DNA of 11,203 nt from RGIG7450 sp045633565 (GTDB taxonomy: Bacteria > Bacillota > Clostridia > RUG12999), in NCBI GenBank assembly GCA_045633565.1, contig JAZQYO010000012.1, forward strand, positions 1 to 11,203, in the 5' to 3' direction. The notes under the pieces are model-generated. The model worked only from the letters and a program-made list of their open reading frames with translations, was not told the origin of the DNA and did not search any database. Position numbers and translations under genes: made by a program. Positions 5,347-11,203 of this stretch are shown here, piece by piece. How positions within the stretch are numbered: the first letter of the stretch is position 1; the number at the start of each line of letters is the position of its first letter.

Positions 5347-6450
5347 ATGGAGATTTTAGAGATGATTTTTGGTGTTTTTGCACTTGTTGGTGCACTTGAT
5401 AAAATTGTGGGTAACCGTCTAAAACTTGGTGATGAGTTTGAAAAAGGTATTTTAGCAACAGGACAACTTGCTCTTGCAATGATTGGCCTGATGGTTATTG
5501 CACCCACTCTTTCAAAAATTTTAATTCCTGTTTTAACTCCGGTTTCGAAATTATTACATATTAATCCTTCTTTTATAGGGGCATTTATTGCAAATGATAT
5601 GGGCGGTGCAACTATTTCAGAGATGCTTTCTCCGGGAACTGTTTGGGGTGGATATAACGGTCTTATTGTAGCATCAATGCTGGGTGTTACCATCTGTTTT
5701 GCTATTCCTGTTCCGCTCAAAATGATCGACAAGAAGTATCACAAAGACGTGTTAAGTGGCATTTTATGCGGTGTCGCAACCATGCCGATTGGATGCATCG
5801 TAGGAGGACTTTTGATTGGTTGTCCGTTTTTGCCGCTTCTTTTAAATACTTCACCGGTTATCTTGGTAGCAATTATTACCTGTGTGGGTCTTGTGTTAAA
5901 TCCCGAAATGTGCAGGAAAGTATTTAGTGTAATCGGTAGCATTATCCTTATTCTTATGACAGTCGGACTGGGAGCGGGTGTATTTGCATACATAACCGGA
6001 ATCAAACTGATTCCTTATATGGATCCAATAGAAGTGGCATTTGAGACGGTTGCCGGAATAGCAATTATTCTTAGCGGTGTGTATTCGCTGATTGCCGTGA
6101 TGTCAAAACTATTTAAAAAGCCACTTACGGCACTTGGAAAGGTAATAAAGATTAATGATATTTCAATCGTAGGGCTCATTTCAACACTTGCAAATGCTAT
6201 ACCAACAATTTCGCTTGTTGATAAAATGAACTCAAAGGGTATCGTTATGAATATGGCTTTTATTGTTTCAACTGCGTTTGTTTTTGGAGACCATCTTGCG
6301 TTTACAATGGCTTATAATGATGCGTATCTGTTAGGTATGGTTGTAGGAAAACTTGCCAGCGGACTTTGCTCCCTGGTGGTAGCGCATTTTCTTTATAAAC
6401 ATACAGAAAAAACAACCGATGCAGTTGAGAAAAACAATGTTGTTATCTAA
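5347..6450 (+). CDS. eutH: EutH-like ethanolamine permease (orphan)
   Basis: A polytopic inner-membrane protein of 367 residues, usual for EutH, which takes up ethanolamine. About ten hydrophobic segments run through the sequence, for example residues 40-60, 105-122, 137-160, 168-185, 193-217, 235-252, 274-290, 300-322 and 327-350. Conserved-looking stretches are FIANDMGGATISEM (residues 80-93), ATMPIGCIVGGLL (144-156) and FVFGDHLAFTM (311-321). The start has an excellent AAGGAGG (5335-5341). No eutBC ammonia-lyase, microcompartment or two-component eut genes are nearby, so the substrate may be ethanolamine used elsewhere in the cell or a related small amine (inference). A CsoR operon with its own promoter follows. 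The C-terminus is a short hydrophilic tail. Confidence 0.88.
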   Translation: MEILEMIFGVFALVGALDKIVGNRLKLGDEFEKGILATGQLALAMIGLMVIAPTLSKILIPVLTPVSKLLHINPSFIGAFIANDMGGATISEMLSPGTVWGGYNGLIVASMLGVTICFAIPVPLKMIDKKYHKDVLSGILCGVATMPIGCIVGGLLIGCPFLPLLLNTSPVILVAIITCVGLVLNPEMCRKVFSVIGSIILILMTVGLGAGVFAYITGIKLIPYMDPIEVAFETVAGIAIILSGVYSLIAVMSKLFKKPLTALGKVIKINDISIVGLISTLANAIPTISLVDKMNSKGIVMNMAFIVSTAFVFGDHLAFTMAYNDAYLLGMVVGKLASGLCSLVVAHFLYKHTEKTTDAVEKNNVVI

Positions 6451-6480
6451 ACCATTTGGTTCTACCAAATAAAAAAAAAT

Positions 6481-6521
6481 ATACCCCCTTATTGACAACA
6501 TACCCCCATGGGGTATATCAT
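6481..6521 (+). promoter_or_regulatory. csoR promoter with embedded CsoR-type operator
   Basis: ATACCCC-CAT-GGGGTAT (6500-6516) is a perfect 7+3+7 palindrome of the G/C-tract type bound by CsoR/CstR repressors. It sits in the spacer between TTGACA (6492-6497) and a weak -10 (TATATC 6514-6519 or TATCAT 6516-6521). A second ATACCCCC at 6481-6488 lies on the other side of the -35, 19 bases upstream in direct orientation. Binding would block RNA polymerase, consistent with autorepression relieved by the effector. Confidence 0.85.
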
Positions 6522-6538
6522 ATATACGGAGGTTGGCT

Positions 6539-6835
6539 ATGGATAATAATTGTTGCAATAAGAAAACCAAAAGAAGTCACGATGAGAAAAAACTAATAAT
6601 TAACAGGCTGAACAGGATAGATGGACAAATAAGAGGAATAACTAAAATGATTGAGAATGATGCATACTGCAATGATGTATTAGTCCAATTATCCGCTGTT
6701 AAAAATTCTGTTAAAAGTTTGTCAACGCACATTTTAGAGAATCATTTGTATATGTGTGTTACCAGAGATTTGGAAAATGGTGATTTAGACACTATTGACG
6801 AATTAATCAGTCTGTTTAAAAGGTTTAATCAATAA
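6539..6835 (+). CDS. CsoR-family metal- or persulfide-sensing repressor
   Basis: A 98-residue all-helical repressor of the CsoR/RcnR/FrmR/CstR family (formerly DUF156). The core INRLNRIDGQIRGITKMIE is followed by AYCNDVLVQ (Cys44) and ENHLYMCV (His69, Cys73). This gives the C-x24-H-x3-C set that binds Cu(I) in true CsoR; the persulfide sensor CstR lacks the histidine, and RcnR/FrmR differ at these sites. The N-terminus adds a Cys5-Cys6 pair and His14. The start at ATG 6539 is chosen over an upstream TTG (6533) because GGAGGT at 6528-6533 is correctly spaced for 6539 and overlaps the TTG. It is the first gene of a two-gene operon and is very probably autoregulated through the palindrome in its promoter. 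Confidence 0.9.
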   Translation: MDNNCCNKKTKRSHDEKKLIINRLNRIDGQIRGITKMIENDAYCNDVLVQLSAVKNSVKSLSTHILENHLYMCVTRDLENGDLDTIDELISLFKRFNQ

Positions 6836-6847
6836 GGAGGTGAAAAC

Positions 6848-7000
6848 ATGGATAAAATCGTAATTTGTGAAAAATGCGGTGCAATGGTAAAAGTATTAAT
6901 CGACTGCACTTGCGAAAACTGCGGCATTAAATGTTGCGGTGAAATTATGAAAGAAATTTCGACAGAAGAAGCAAAAAAGATGTTGGAGAAAAAACAATAA
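6848..7000 (+). CDS. 50-residue cysteine-rich desulforedoxin-like protein
   Basis: The ATG at 6848 has a perfect AAGGAGGTG ribosome site, 12 bases after the csoR stop. The 50-residue product has seven cysteines: C7-x2-C10-G, C20-x-C22-x2-C25, and C29-C30-G. The frame CEKCGAMVKVL...IKCCGEIMKE follows the desulforedoxin / desulfoferrodoxin N-terminal pattern (CxxCG..V.VL....xCCG..M), in which CxxC and CC bind one iron as Fe(Cys)4. The loop that is glycine-rich in desulforedoxin is replaced here by DCTCENCG, adding three cysteines. The C-terminal 18 residues form a charged helix (STEEAKKMLEKK). It could be a small redox protein, an iron or copper chelator, or a sulfide-handling protein. Co-transcription with csoR is clear; the function is unknown. 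Confidence 0.85.
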   Translation: MDKIVICEKCGAMVKVLIDCTCENCGIKCCGEIMKEISTEEAKKMLEKKQ

Positions 7001-7026
7001 ACACATTCAGAAAAACTCTATATATT

Positions 7027-7068
7027 CCAAAGGAGATATTTACTATAAACATATCTCTATGGTTTTGG
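7027..7068. repeat. Imperfect hairpin downstream of the cysteine-rich gene
   Basis: Inner arms GAGATAT (7033-7039) / ATATCTC (7051-7057) and outer arms CCAAA (7027-7031) / TTTGG (7064-7068). There is no T-tract, so it is not a terminator by itself. It could protect the mRNA 3' end or be incidental. Confidence 0.35.
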
Positions 7069-7074
7069 TTCCAC

Positions 7075-7108
7075 AAAAAAAGACATCCTGTCAGGATGTC
7101 TTTTTTTA
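7075..7108. terminator. Bidirectional terminator between csoR operon and yetF-like gene
   Basis: Stem GACATCC (7082-7088) / GGATGTC (7094-7100), loop TGTCA, flanked by seven A on the left and seven T on the right. It works for the plus-strand csoR operon and, read in reverse, for the minus-strand gene, whose stop codon is adjacent at 7109. The stem core matches that of the terminator at 5113-5142. Confidence 0.92.
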
Positions 7109-7783
7109 TTAATTAACAGGGAATAATGTAAGGTTGTTGTTTTTGTCGCATATTGCTAAATATATTTCTTTTGCGCTATTATATTTTTGCTCTTTTAATT
7201 GTTTGTCAAGCCATGTTAAATCAAGACCGAGCCGTTTTAAATTTTCGTGCAAAATGTGGCCGTCCATAATGATTTCGGTATTTATTTCTGCTTTCTCGGG
7301 AGTTATATTCATATCCTCCGGTGTAAGTGGTCTGTTACTACTTTTTGGCAAAATTGTAATTCTGCCATTATATTCAAAAACTGCGGTTTGTATTTCATTT
7401 ATGTTGAAATAACCTTCCTGACGGCATAAAACCATAAATTCAGAAAGCTCCAGTTTAGCTTTCTTCATATTTTTTCGGTATAATTTTCCATTGTCCATGA
7501 CAATGGTTGGTGTTCCGTTGATAAACTTGCGGGTTTTGGGGAATTTGTGTGCAAGTATTGTAAGTGATATGGCGACTGTTCCATAAATGAGCATTGCAAC
7601 AAGCGGTTTCCAGGGTGATTCCAGCTCTGTGGCAAGTTCGGCTGCTATTGAGCCTATGGTAATACCTGTAATATAATCAAAAAAATCAAGCTGAGCCATT
7701 TGCTTATGCCCCATTATTTTAGCAATTATAAATAGTGATACTACTGACAGCAAAGAAGTTAAAATAACGTTAATGAATTCCAT
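7109..7783 (-). CDS. DUF421 / YetF-family membrane protein
   Basis: A 224-residue protein. Three N-terminal membrane segments lie at about residues 4-22, 36-52 and 58-77, with the family hallmarks MGHKQMAQLDFFDYITGITIG. A cytoplasmic C-terminal domain follows, with motifs KTRKFINGTPTIVMDNGKL and LSEFMVLCRQEGYFNINEIQ. In Bacillus, YetF/YdfS-type members occur in spore membranes and related DUF421 proteins affect spore heat resistance. The exact activity is unknown. On the minus strand AAGGAAG about 10 bases before the ATG serves as ribosome site. It is monocistronic and terminated by the shared hairpin at 7075-7108. No confident promoter is seen upstream; an imperfect TATAAT-like hexamer at plus 7878-7883 lacks a good -35. 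Confidence 0.9.
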   Translation of the reverse strand: MEFINVILTSLLSVVSLFIIAKIMGHKQMAQLDFFDYITGITIGSIAAELATELESPWKPLVAMLIYGTVAISLTILAHKFPKTRKFINGTPTIVMDNGKLYRKNMKKAKLELSEFMVLCRQEGYFNINEIQTAVFEYNGRITILPKSSNRPLTPEDMNITPEKAEINTEIIMDGHILHENLKRLGLDLTWLDKQLKEQKYNSAKEIYLAICDKNNNLTLFPVN

Positions 7784-7886
7784 TTAAAATATCGCTTCCT
7801 TTTTGTTTATTATGCGCCAAAAGTTTAATATTTATTTAGCTATAACAAAAAAATATTTTTACATTCACTCCAAAATTATTATACAC

Positions 7887-7916
7887 TTGAAATTTTGTGG
7901 ACTATTATGGTATAAT
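7887..7916 (+). promoter_or_regulatory. Promoter of the AraC-led cluster
   Basis: TTGAAA (7887-7892), an 18-base spacer and TATAAT (7911-7916) with extended -10 TGG (7908-7910). Start near 7923, leader about 64 bases. A second TATAAT at 7946-7951 has no matching -35. The intergenic region 7784-7986 is otherwise A/T-rich and holds no gene. Confidence 0.7.
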
Positions 7917-7986
7917 GAAGGAAGATTACAGGTTTACACTTAACCCTTGTAATAATATAATTTAATTATAAACGAGGCGTTTATCT

Positions 7987-8844
7987 ATGAAGACATACCT
8001 TAAACACCGAATATTTAATGTCATAGACATTAAAAAACTGATTGTACTTGAATTTCTTGACTTTGAAGGAAAATACAAGAACTATGTGGAGGAGCACGAT
8101 TTCTGGGAGATGTGCTATGTTCAAAAAGGAAGCATTACTCTTGTGACAAACGACAGTGAGACGGTGCTTTTAGAGGGTGAACTTGCTTTTATTTCTCCTG
8201 ACACCACCCATTCCTATATCTCCGCAGACGGAAACAAGAGCAAGGTTTTTGTTGCGTGTTTTGAATGTCTGTCCCAGACTATGAAAACATTGGGCGGAAT
8301 GAAATTTAATTTAAAGAGCATGTCGGGGTGTATGGACACAATCATAGACGAATGTGTTAACACCTTTTTTATGAATGATGTTGGCCATCTTGAGATTCTG
8401 CCCGAGCCAAACTTTGGCGGTCAGCAGGTGATAATACTTCAGATGGAGTATCTGTTTATACAGCTGCTCAGAAGAATGTCTGCAAAATCTGACCCCGGAC
8501 TTGTGTTTTTGAATGAGGAGAGCTTTTACGCAGACCTGACAGATGCGATAGTGGGTTATTTCCGCGAAAATATAGGGGGTAAAATTTCTTTAAAAGAAAT
8601 ATGCACCAAGGTGAATTACTCCCGTTCATTTATATGCAAAACCTTTAAAGAGCAGACAGGGGAGACTCTGTTTACCTACTTTAACCGGCTCAAAATGGAG
8701 GAGGCAAAAAAACTCCTTGTAAAGAGCAGCATGTCCATATCTGACATAGCCCGTGAGCTTGGTTTTGCAGAGCCAAAGCATTTTGGTGCAGTGTTTAAAA
8801 AACATGAGGGGGTATCCCCTTCGGTATACAGGCAAAAAAATTAA
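7987..8844 (+). CDS. AraC-family transcriptional regulator with cupin sensor domain
   Basis: 285 residues. The N-terminal half (about 1-100) is a cupin-like ligand pocket: EEHDFWEMCYVQKGSITLV, then EGELAFISPDTTHSY, the usual hallmark of sugar- or small-molecule-sensing AraC proteins. The C-terminal DNA-binding domain (about 185-283) has two helix-turn-helix units, KISLKEICTKVNYSRSFICK (199-218) and SISDIARELGFAEPKHFGAVF (250-270), and ends with the family signature HEGVSPSVYR. The ribosome site is GAGGCG at 7974-7979. Its stop overlaps the ribosome site of the next gene, so it is likely co-transcribed with, and an activator of, the downstream hydrolase genes (inference). The inducer is unknown. 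Confidence 0.92.
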   Translation: MKTYLKHRIFNVIDIKKLIVLEFLDFEGKYKNYVEEHDFWEMCYVQKGSITLVTNDSETVLLEGELAFISPDTTHSYISADGNKSKVFVACFECLSQTMKTLGGMKFNLKSMSGCMDTIIDECVNTFFMNDVGHLEILPEPNFGGQQVIILQMEYLFIQLLRRMSAKSDPGLVFLNEESFYADLTDAIVGYFRENIGGKISLKEICTKVNYSRSFICKTFKEQTGETLFTYFNRLKMEEAKKLLVKSSMSISDIARELGFAEPKHFGAVFKKHEGVSPSVYRQKN

Positions 8845-8857
8845 GGAGTAATGAGTT

Positions 8858-9646
8858 ATGACTAAACTTATTGACAAACTTTGGAACTGGGGACACCTTG
8901 AAGGTTCTCACAACAGAATTACAAGGCGGAATTGCAGTATGACTCCGGAGCAGTATGCGGAGGAATATGGCATTAAAAATGCGTTTATAGTTTCCTATGG
9001 CGGAAACATTCAGCCACCATTTAATGACATGGCAAAACGCCTTTCATCTCTTAATCAGATTAAATGGTCTGTTCTGGGTGATGCAAGCACTCCCGAACCG
9101 GATGCTGAGCTTGGAAATACAGAGGACATCCTTGATGTTTTAGGCGATGCTGAAAACATCACCGGTGGCGTGGTTGACGACTTTTTTGTAAGACCTATAA
9201 GAGCAGAACGCTTTCCGCCCGAAGTACTTAAAAAAATTAAAAAAGCTCTTAATGACAAGGGGCTTGATTTCTGGTGTGTAATGTACAACCATCAGCTTGA
9301 TTTGGATTTGGAAAAATACATGGATTGTTTTGATGGTATTACTTTCTGGATTTGGGAATGTGATAACATTGTCCACATGGATGAATACCTTGAAAAACTT
9401 TTCGCTATCACAAAAGACAAACCGGTAATGCTGGGTGTGTATGTCTGGGACTATTCAACAGCTGAAGGAAAGCTCATGGATACAAAACTGTTTGAGCAGC
9501 AACTGGGAAGATATTTCGATATGCTTAAAACAAAAGAAATTGAAGGCGTTATCATCTGTTCAAGCACACTTGGCGATGCTGATCTTGAAACAAATAAAGT
9601 GCTCAAAAAATATATTGCTGAGCAGGGCGATATAGAAATCGACTGA
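8858..9646 (+). CDS. Uncharacterised protein, predicted alpha/beta (TIM-barrel-like)
   Basis: A 262-residue soluble protein with no signal peptide. I do not recognise a named family. Hydrophobic strands alternate with helices in barrel style: NAFIVSYG (41-48), IKWSVLG (68-74), ITGGVVDDF (101-109), LDFWCVMYN (136-144), FDGITFWIWE (158-167), KPVMLGVYVWDY (188-199) and IEGVIICSS (228-236). Acidic and aromatic residues at strand ends (Asp107-Asp108, Asn144-His145, Glu167, Asp198) resemble glycoside-hydrolase-type active sites, so a carbohydrate- or glycoside-acting enzyme or lyase is possible, but this is inference. The N-terminal MTKLIDKLWNWGHLEGSHN is distinctive. AGGAG at 8844-8848 overlaps the araC stop and tandem stops TGA TAA end the frame. 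It sits 14 bases ahead of the phosphotriesterase gene. Confidence 0.75.
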   Translation: MTKLIDKLWNWGHLEGSHNRITRRNCSMTPEQYAEEYGIKNAFIVSYGGNIQPPFNDMAKRLSSLNQIKWSVLGDASTPEPDAELGNTEDILDVLGDAENITGGVVDDFFVRPIRAERFPPEVLKKIKKALNDKGLDFWCVMYNHQLDLDLEKYMDCFDGITFWIWECDNIVHMDEYLEKLFAITKDKPVMLGVYVWDYSTAEGKLMDTKLFEQQLGRYFDMLKTKEIEGVIICSSTLGDADLETNKVLKKYIAEQGDIEID

Positions 9647-9660
9647 TAAAGGGTGGTCCT

Positions 9661-10668
9661 ATGATAAATACTGTAACGGGAGAAATCCACGAAAATGACC
9701 TGGGAGTTACATCTTCTCATGAGCATATATTTATCAATATGAAAGGCTGCGTTGACATCACCGGAAATGAGCCGCCTGTGTTCTATGAAAAAATAAATAT
9801 GGAAAACAGATGCGAGGTTTACAAAGACCCCTACGGCATTTTGGATAATGCACTCCTTGAAGGCATTGACGATGCGGTGGAGGAAATGAAATACTTTAAG
9901 CAGTATGGCGGTCAGACGGTTGTTGATGTTACGCTTGATGAAATAGGCAGAGACCCGCTGGCTCTCCGTGAGGTGTCTGAAAGAAGCGGTGTTAACATCA
10001 TTTTAGGGTGCGGACATTATTATCACAAGGCGCATTTTCCTTATGTGAAGGATGCGACAGTTGAGCAACTTGCAAAAGAAATGATTGACGATATCACGGT
10101 TGGCATAGGTGATACCGGTATAAAAGCCGGTGTTATAGGAGAGATAGGTACAAGTGCGGTTATTTCACCTGGCGAAATGAAGGTGCTCACCGCAGCAGGA
10201 ATAGCCGGCAGGGAAACTGGCAAGGCAATCCATATTCATACAGACCTTTATACAGAAAATGGATATGAAATAGTTAAGGTGCTTACAGGAGAGGGCGTAT
10301 CGCCTGACAAAATATGTATAGACCATATTGATGTGTTGCTCCGTCCTGATTATATCCGCGGACTACTCGATATGGGTGTGTATGTTGAGTTTGACGATTT
10401 CGGCAAAGAATTTTATGTATCCAAAGATAGCCGCTTTGCTTATGACCTCGAAAGGATTTATCTGCTCAAAACGCTCATTGACGAGGGATATGCCGACAGG
10501 ATTCTTGTTTGTAACGATATCTGCCTGAAAACCATGTGGAAAAAGTTTGGCGGCTCAGGTTATGCTCACATACTCCGCACGGTAAAAGATATGGCTGTGG
10601 AAAATGGTATCGATAGTGATGTTTATAATAAAATTCTAACTGATAATGTAAAAAACTTTTTAGTTTAA
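9661..10668 (+). CDS. Phosphotriesterase-family metal-dependent hydrolase
   Basis: 335 residues, the usual length for the PTE/Php branch of the amidohydrolase superfamily. The metal set is complete: His20-Glu-His22 (SSHEHIF) after strand 1, bridging Glu161 (VIGEIGTS) as in E. coli Php rather than the carboxylated lysine of true phosphotriesterase, His191/His193 (AIHIHTD), His222 (IDHID) and the C-terminal aspartate Asp286 (VCNDICLK). FGGSGYAHIL near the end is also characteristic. Members include lactonases, esters of sugar phosphates and unknown hydrolases; true organophosphate activity is unlikely. AAGGGTGG precedes the ATG. It is in a tight run with the unknown barrel protein and the M24 gene, so all three probably act on one pathway. 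Confidence 0.92.
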   Translation: MINTVTGEIHENDLGVTSSHEHIFINMKGCVDITGNEPPVFYEKINMENRCEVYKDPYGILDNALLEGIDDAVEEMKYFKQYGGQTVVDVTLDEIGRDPLALREVSERSGVNIILGCGHYYHKAHFPYVKDATVEQLAKEMIDDITVGIGDTGIKAGVIGEIGTSAVISPGEMKVLTAAGIAGRETGKAIHIHTDLYTENGYEIVKVLTGEGVSPDKICIDHIDVLLRPDYIRGLLDMGVYVEFDDFGKEFYVSKDSRFAYDLERIYLLKTLIDEGYADRILVCNDICLKTMWKKFGGSGYAHILRTVKDMAVENGIDSDVYNKILTDNVKNFLV

Positions 10669-10693
10669 AATATAAAGAAAGGAAAGATTAATT

Positions 10694-11203
10694 ATGAATT
10701 ACCCCAAAATTGAAGCTTCGGAATATCTGCAGCGTGTAAACGGACTGCGCAAATTTATGGCTCGTGAAGGTGTGGACCTGGTTGTAGGTTTCTCCAACCT
10801 TCTGGAAATCGGTATCGTAAGATACTACTGCGGATTTGCTCCCGTTAATGAGAGCTCTGCAATCATTATCCCCGCAGACGGTGAGGTAACCGTTTGCAGC
10901 GGCCAGGCATCCTATGACTACTGCCTGGTACAGAATAAGCTCCCCGAGAGCAAAATTGCTATCCTGCCCGAGATAGGTGAGGTTAGTGGTTTTGAATATG
11001 ACACAGAAGGTCAGCTTGACTTTGAGGAGCTGTTTGCTCAGGTAAAACAGCAGCACCCGGGAGTTAAGAAAATCGGTTTCATCGGCAGACTTATTTTCCC
11101 CTCCATCATTATGGATAAGCTCAGAAAAGTATTTGCAGATGCCGAAATCGTAGACTTTGACGATATTCACTACGAGCAGAGAATCAGAAAGAGCCCTGCA
11201 GAA
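10694..11203 (+). CDS. M24-family peptidase / creatinase-like protein, N-terminal part (3' truncated)
   Basis: An open frame of 170 codons from ATG 10694 runs off the window. The visible part is the creatinase/prolidase N-terminal domain: EASEYLQRVNGLRKFMAREGVDLVV, then YYCGFAPVNESSAIIIPADGE, IGFIGR, and HYEQRIRKSPAE, the R-x-x-K-S-x-x-E link that leads into the pita-bread catalytic domain of Xaa-Pro aminopeptidases, prolidases and creatinases. The catalytic metal residues lie beyond the window, so peptidase versus amidinohydrolase cannot be told. AAAGGAAAG about 9 bases upstream is the ribosome site, 25 bases after the PTE stop. Leucine codons are seven CTG, three CTT and two CTC, with no TTA or TTG, unlike the upstream genes. 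Confidence 0.85.
   Translation, partial: MNYPKIEASEYLQRVNGLRKFMAREGVDLVVGFSNLLEIGIVRYYCGFAPVNESSAIIIPADGEVTVCSGQASYDYCLVQNKLPESKIAILPEIGEVSGFEYDTEGQLDFEELFAQVKQQHPGVKKIGFIGRLIFPSIIMDKLRKVFADAEIVDFDDIHYEQRIRKSPAE

Noticed and set aside
5316..5732. 138-codon minus-strand frame over the start of eutH
   Set aside because: Antisense to conserved EutH motifs and covers its ribosome site; low-complexity Ser/Ile/Pro product.
6454..6470. Hairpin ATTTGGT-TCT-ACCAAAT after eutH as a terminator
   Set aside because: It is followed by a run of A, not T, on the plus strand, and on the minus strand the T-run precedes the stem, so it is not a standard terminator in either direction.
10688..11170. 160-codon open frame on the minus strand at the end of the window
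   Set aside because: The plus strand encodes a clear creatinase-type N-terminal domain with a ribosome site; the antisense product resembles nothing.
1..11203. CRISPR array, phage integrase, transposase, or insertion sequence
   Set aside because: No regular repeat-spacer pattern and no recombinase or transposase reading frame is visible on either strand.

Overview
The window is AT-rich, densely packed DNA of Firmicutes type, most likely a gut or anaerobic Clostridia member (inference). The grounds are near-consensus sigma-A promoters, strong AGGAGG-type ribosome binding sites, TTA/CTT-rich leucine codon use in most genes, compact hairpin-plus-T-tract terminators, a Firmicutes-like tRNA-Glu and tRNA-Met, and families common in Clostridia (MtaB-like tail, RadC, orphan EutH, CsoR, DUF421/YetF).

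Layout. 1-241: the C-terminal tail of a probable tRNA methylthiotransferase (MtaB type) converges on a minus-strand tRNA-Glu(CUC). A bidirectional terminator lies between them, embedded in a larger inverted duplication of the tRNA 3' end. 314-3397: alaS and a HIT-family hydrolase form a two-gene operon behind a perfect TTGACA-17-TATAAT promoter, ending in a terminator. 3401-4849: three independently terminated units follow, a small XRE regulator, a 59-residue ribbon-helix-helix protein and RadC. The two terminators here share an identical 22-base hairpin, and the radC promoter appears to use one of these hairpins. 4866-5142: a two-gene tRNA cluster, tRNA-Met(CAU) and tRNA-Glu(CUC), has a very strong promoter, and each tRNA is followed by a terminator. 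5144-5193 is a small repetitive element.

5226-7108: an ethanolamine-permease-like gene (eutH) stands alone, without other eut genes. It is followed by a self-contained csoR operon whose promoter spacer holds a textbook CsoR-type palindrome. The second gene of that operon encodes a 50-residue, seven-cysteine, desulforedoxin-like protein. No copper ATPase or sulfurtransferase is present. A bidirectional terminator separates this from a minus-strand DUF421/YetF membrane protein (7109-7783).

7887-11203: an AraC-family regulator starts a tight same-strand run with an uncharacterised predicted alpha/beta-barrel protein, a complete phosphotriesterase-family metalloenzyme and the N-terminal part of an M24 (Xaa-Pro peptidase/creatinase-like) protein that runs off the window. 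This looks like an AraC-controlled hydrolytic or catabolic operon with an unknown substrate.

The best candidates for something undescribed are the CsoR/desulforedoxin-like mini-operon, the AraC-unknown-PTE-M24 cluster, and the tRNA-derived foldback duplication at 112-192.
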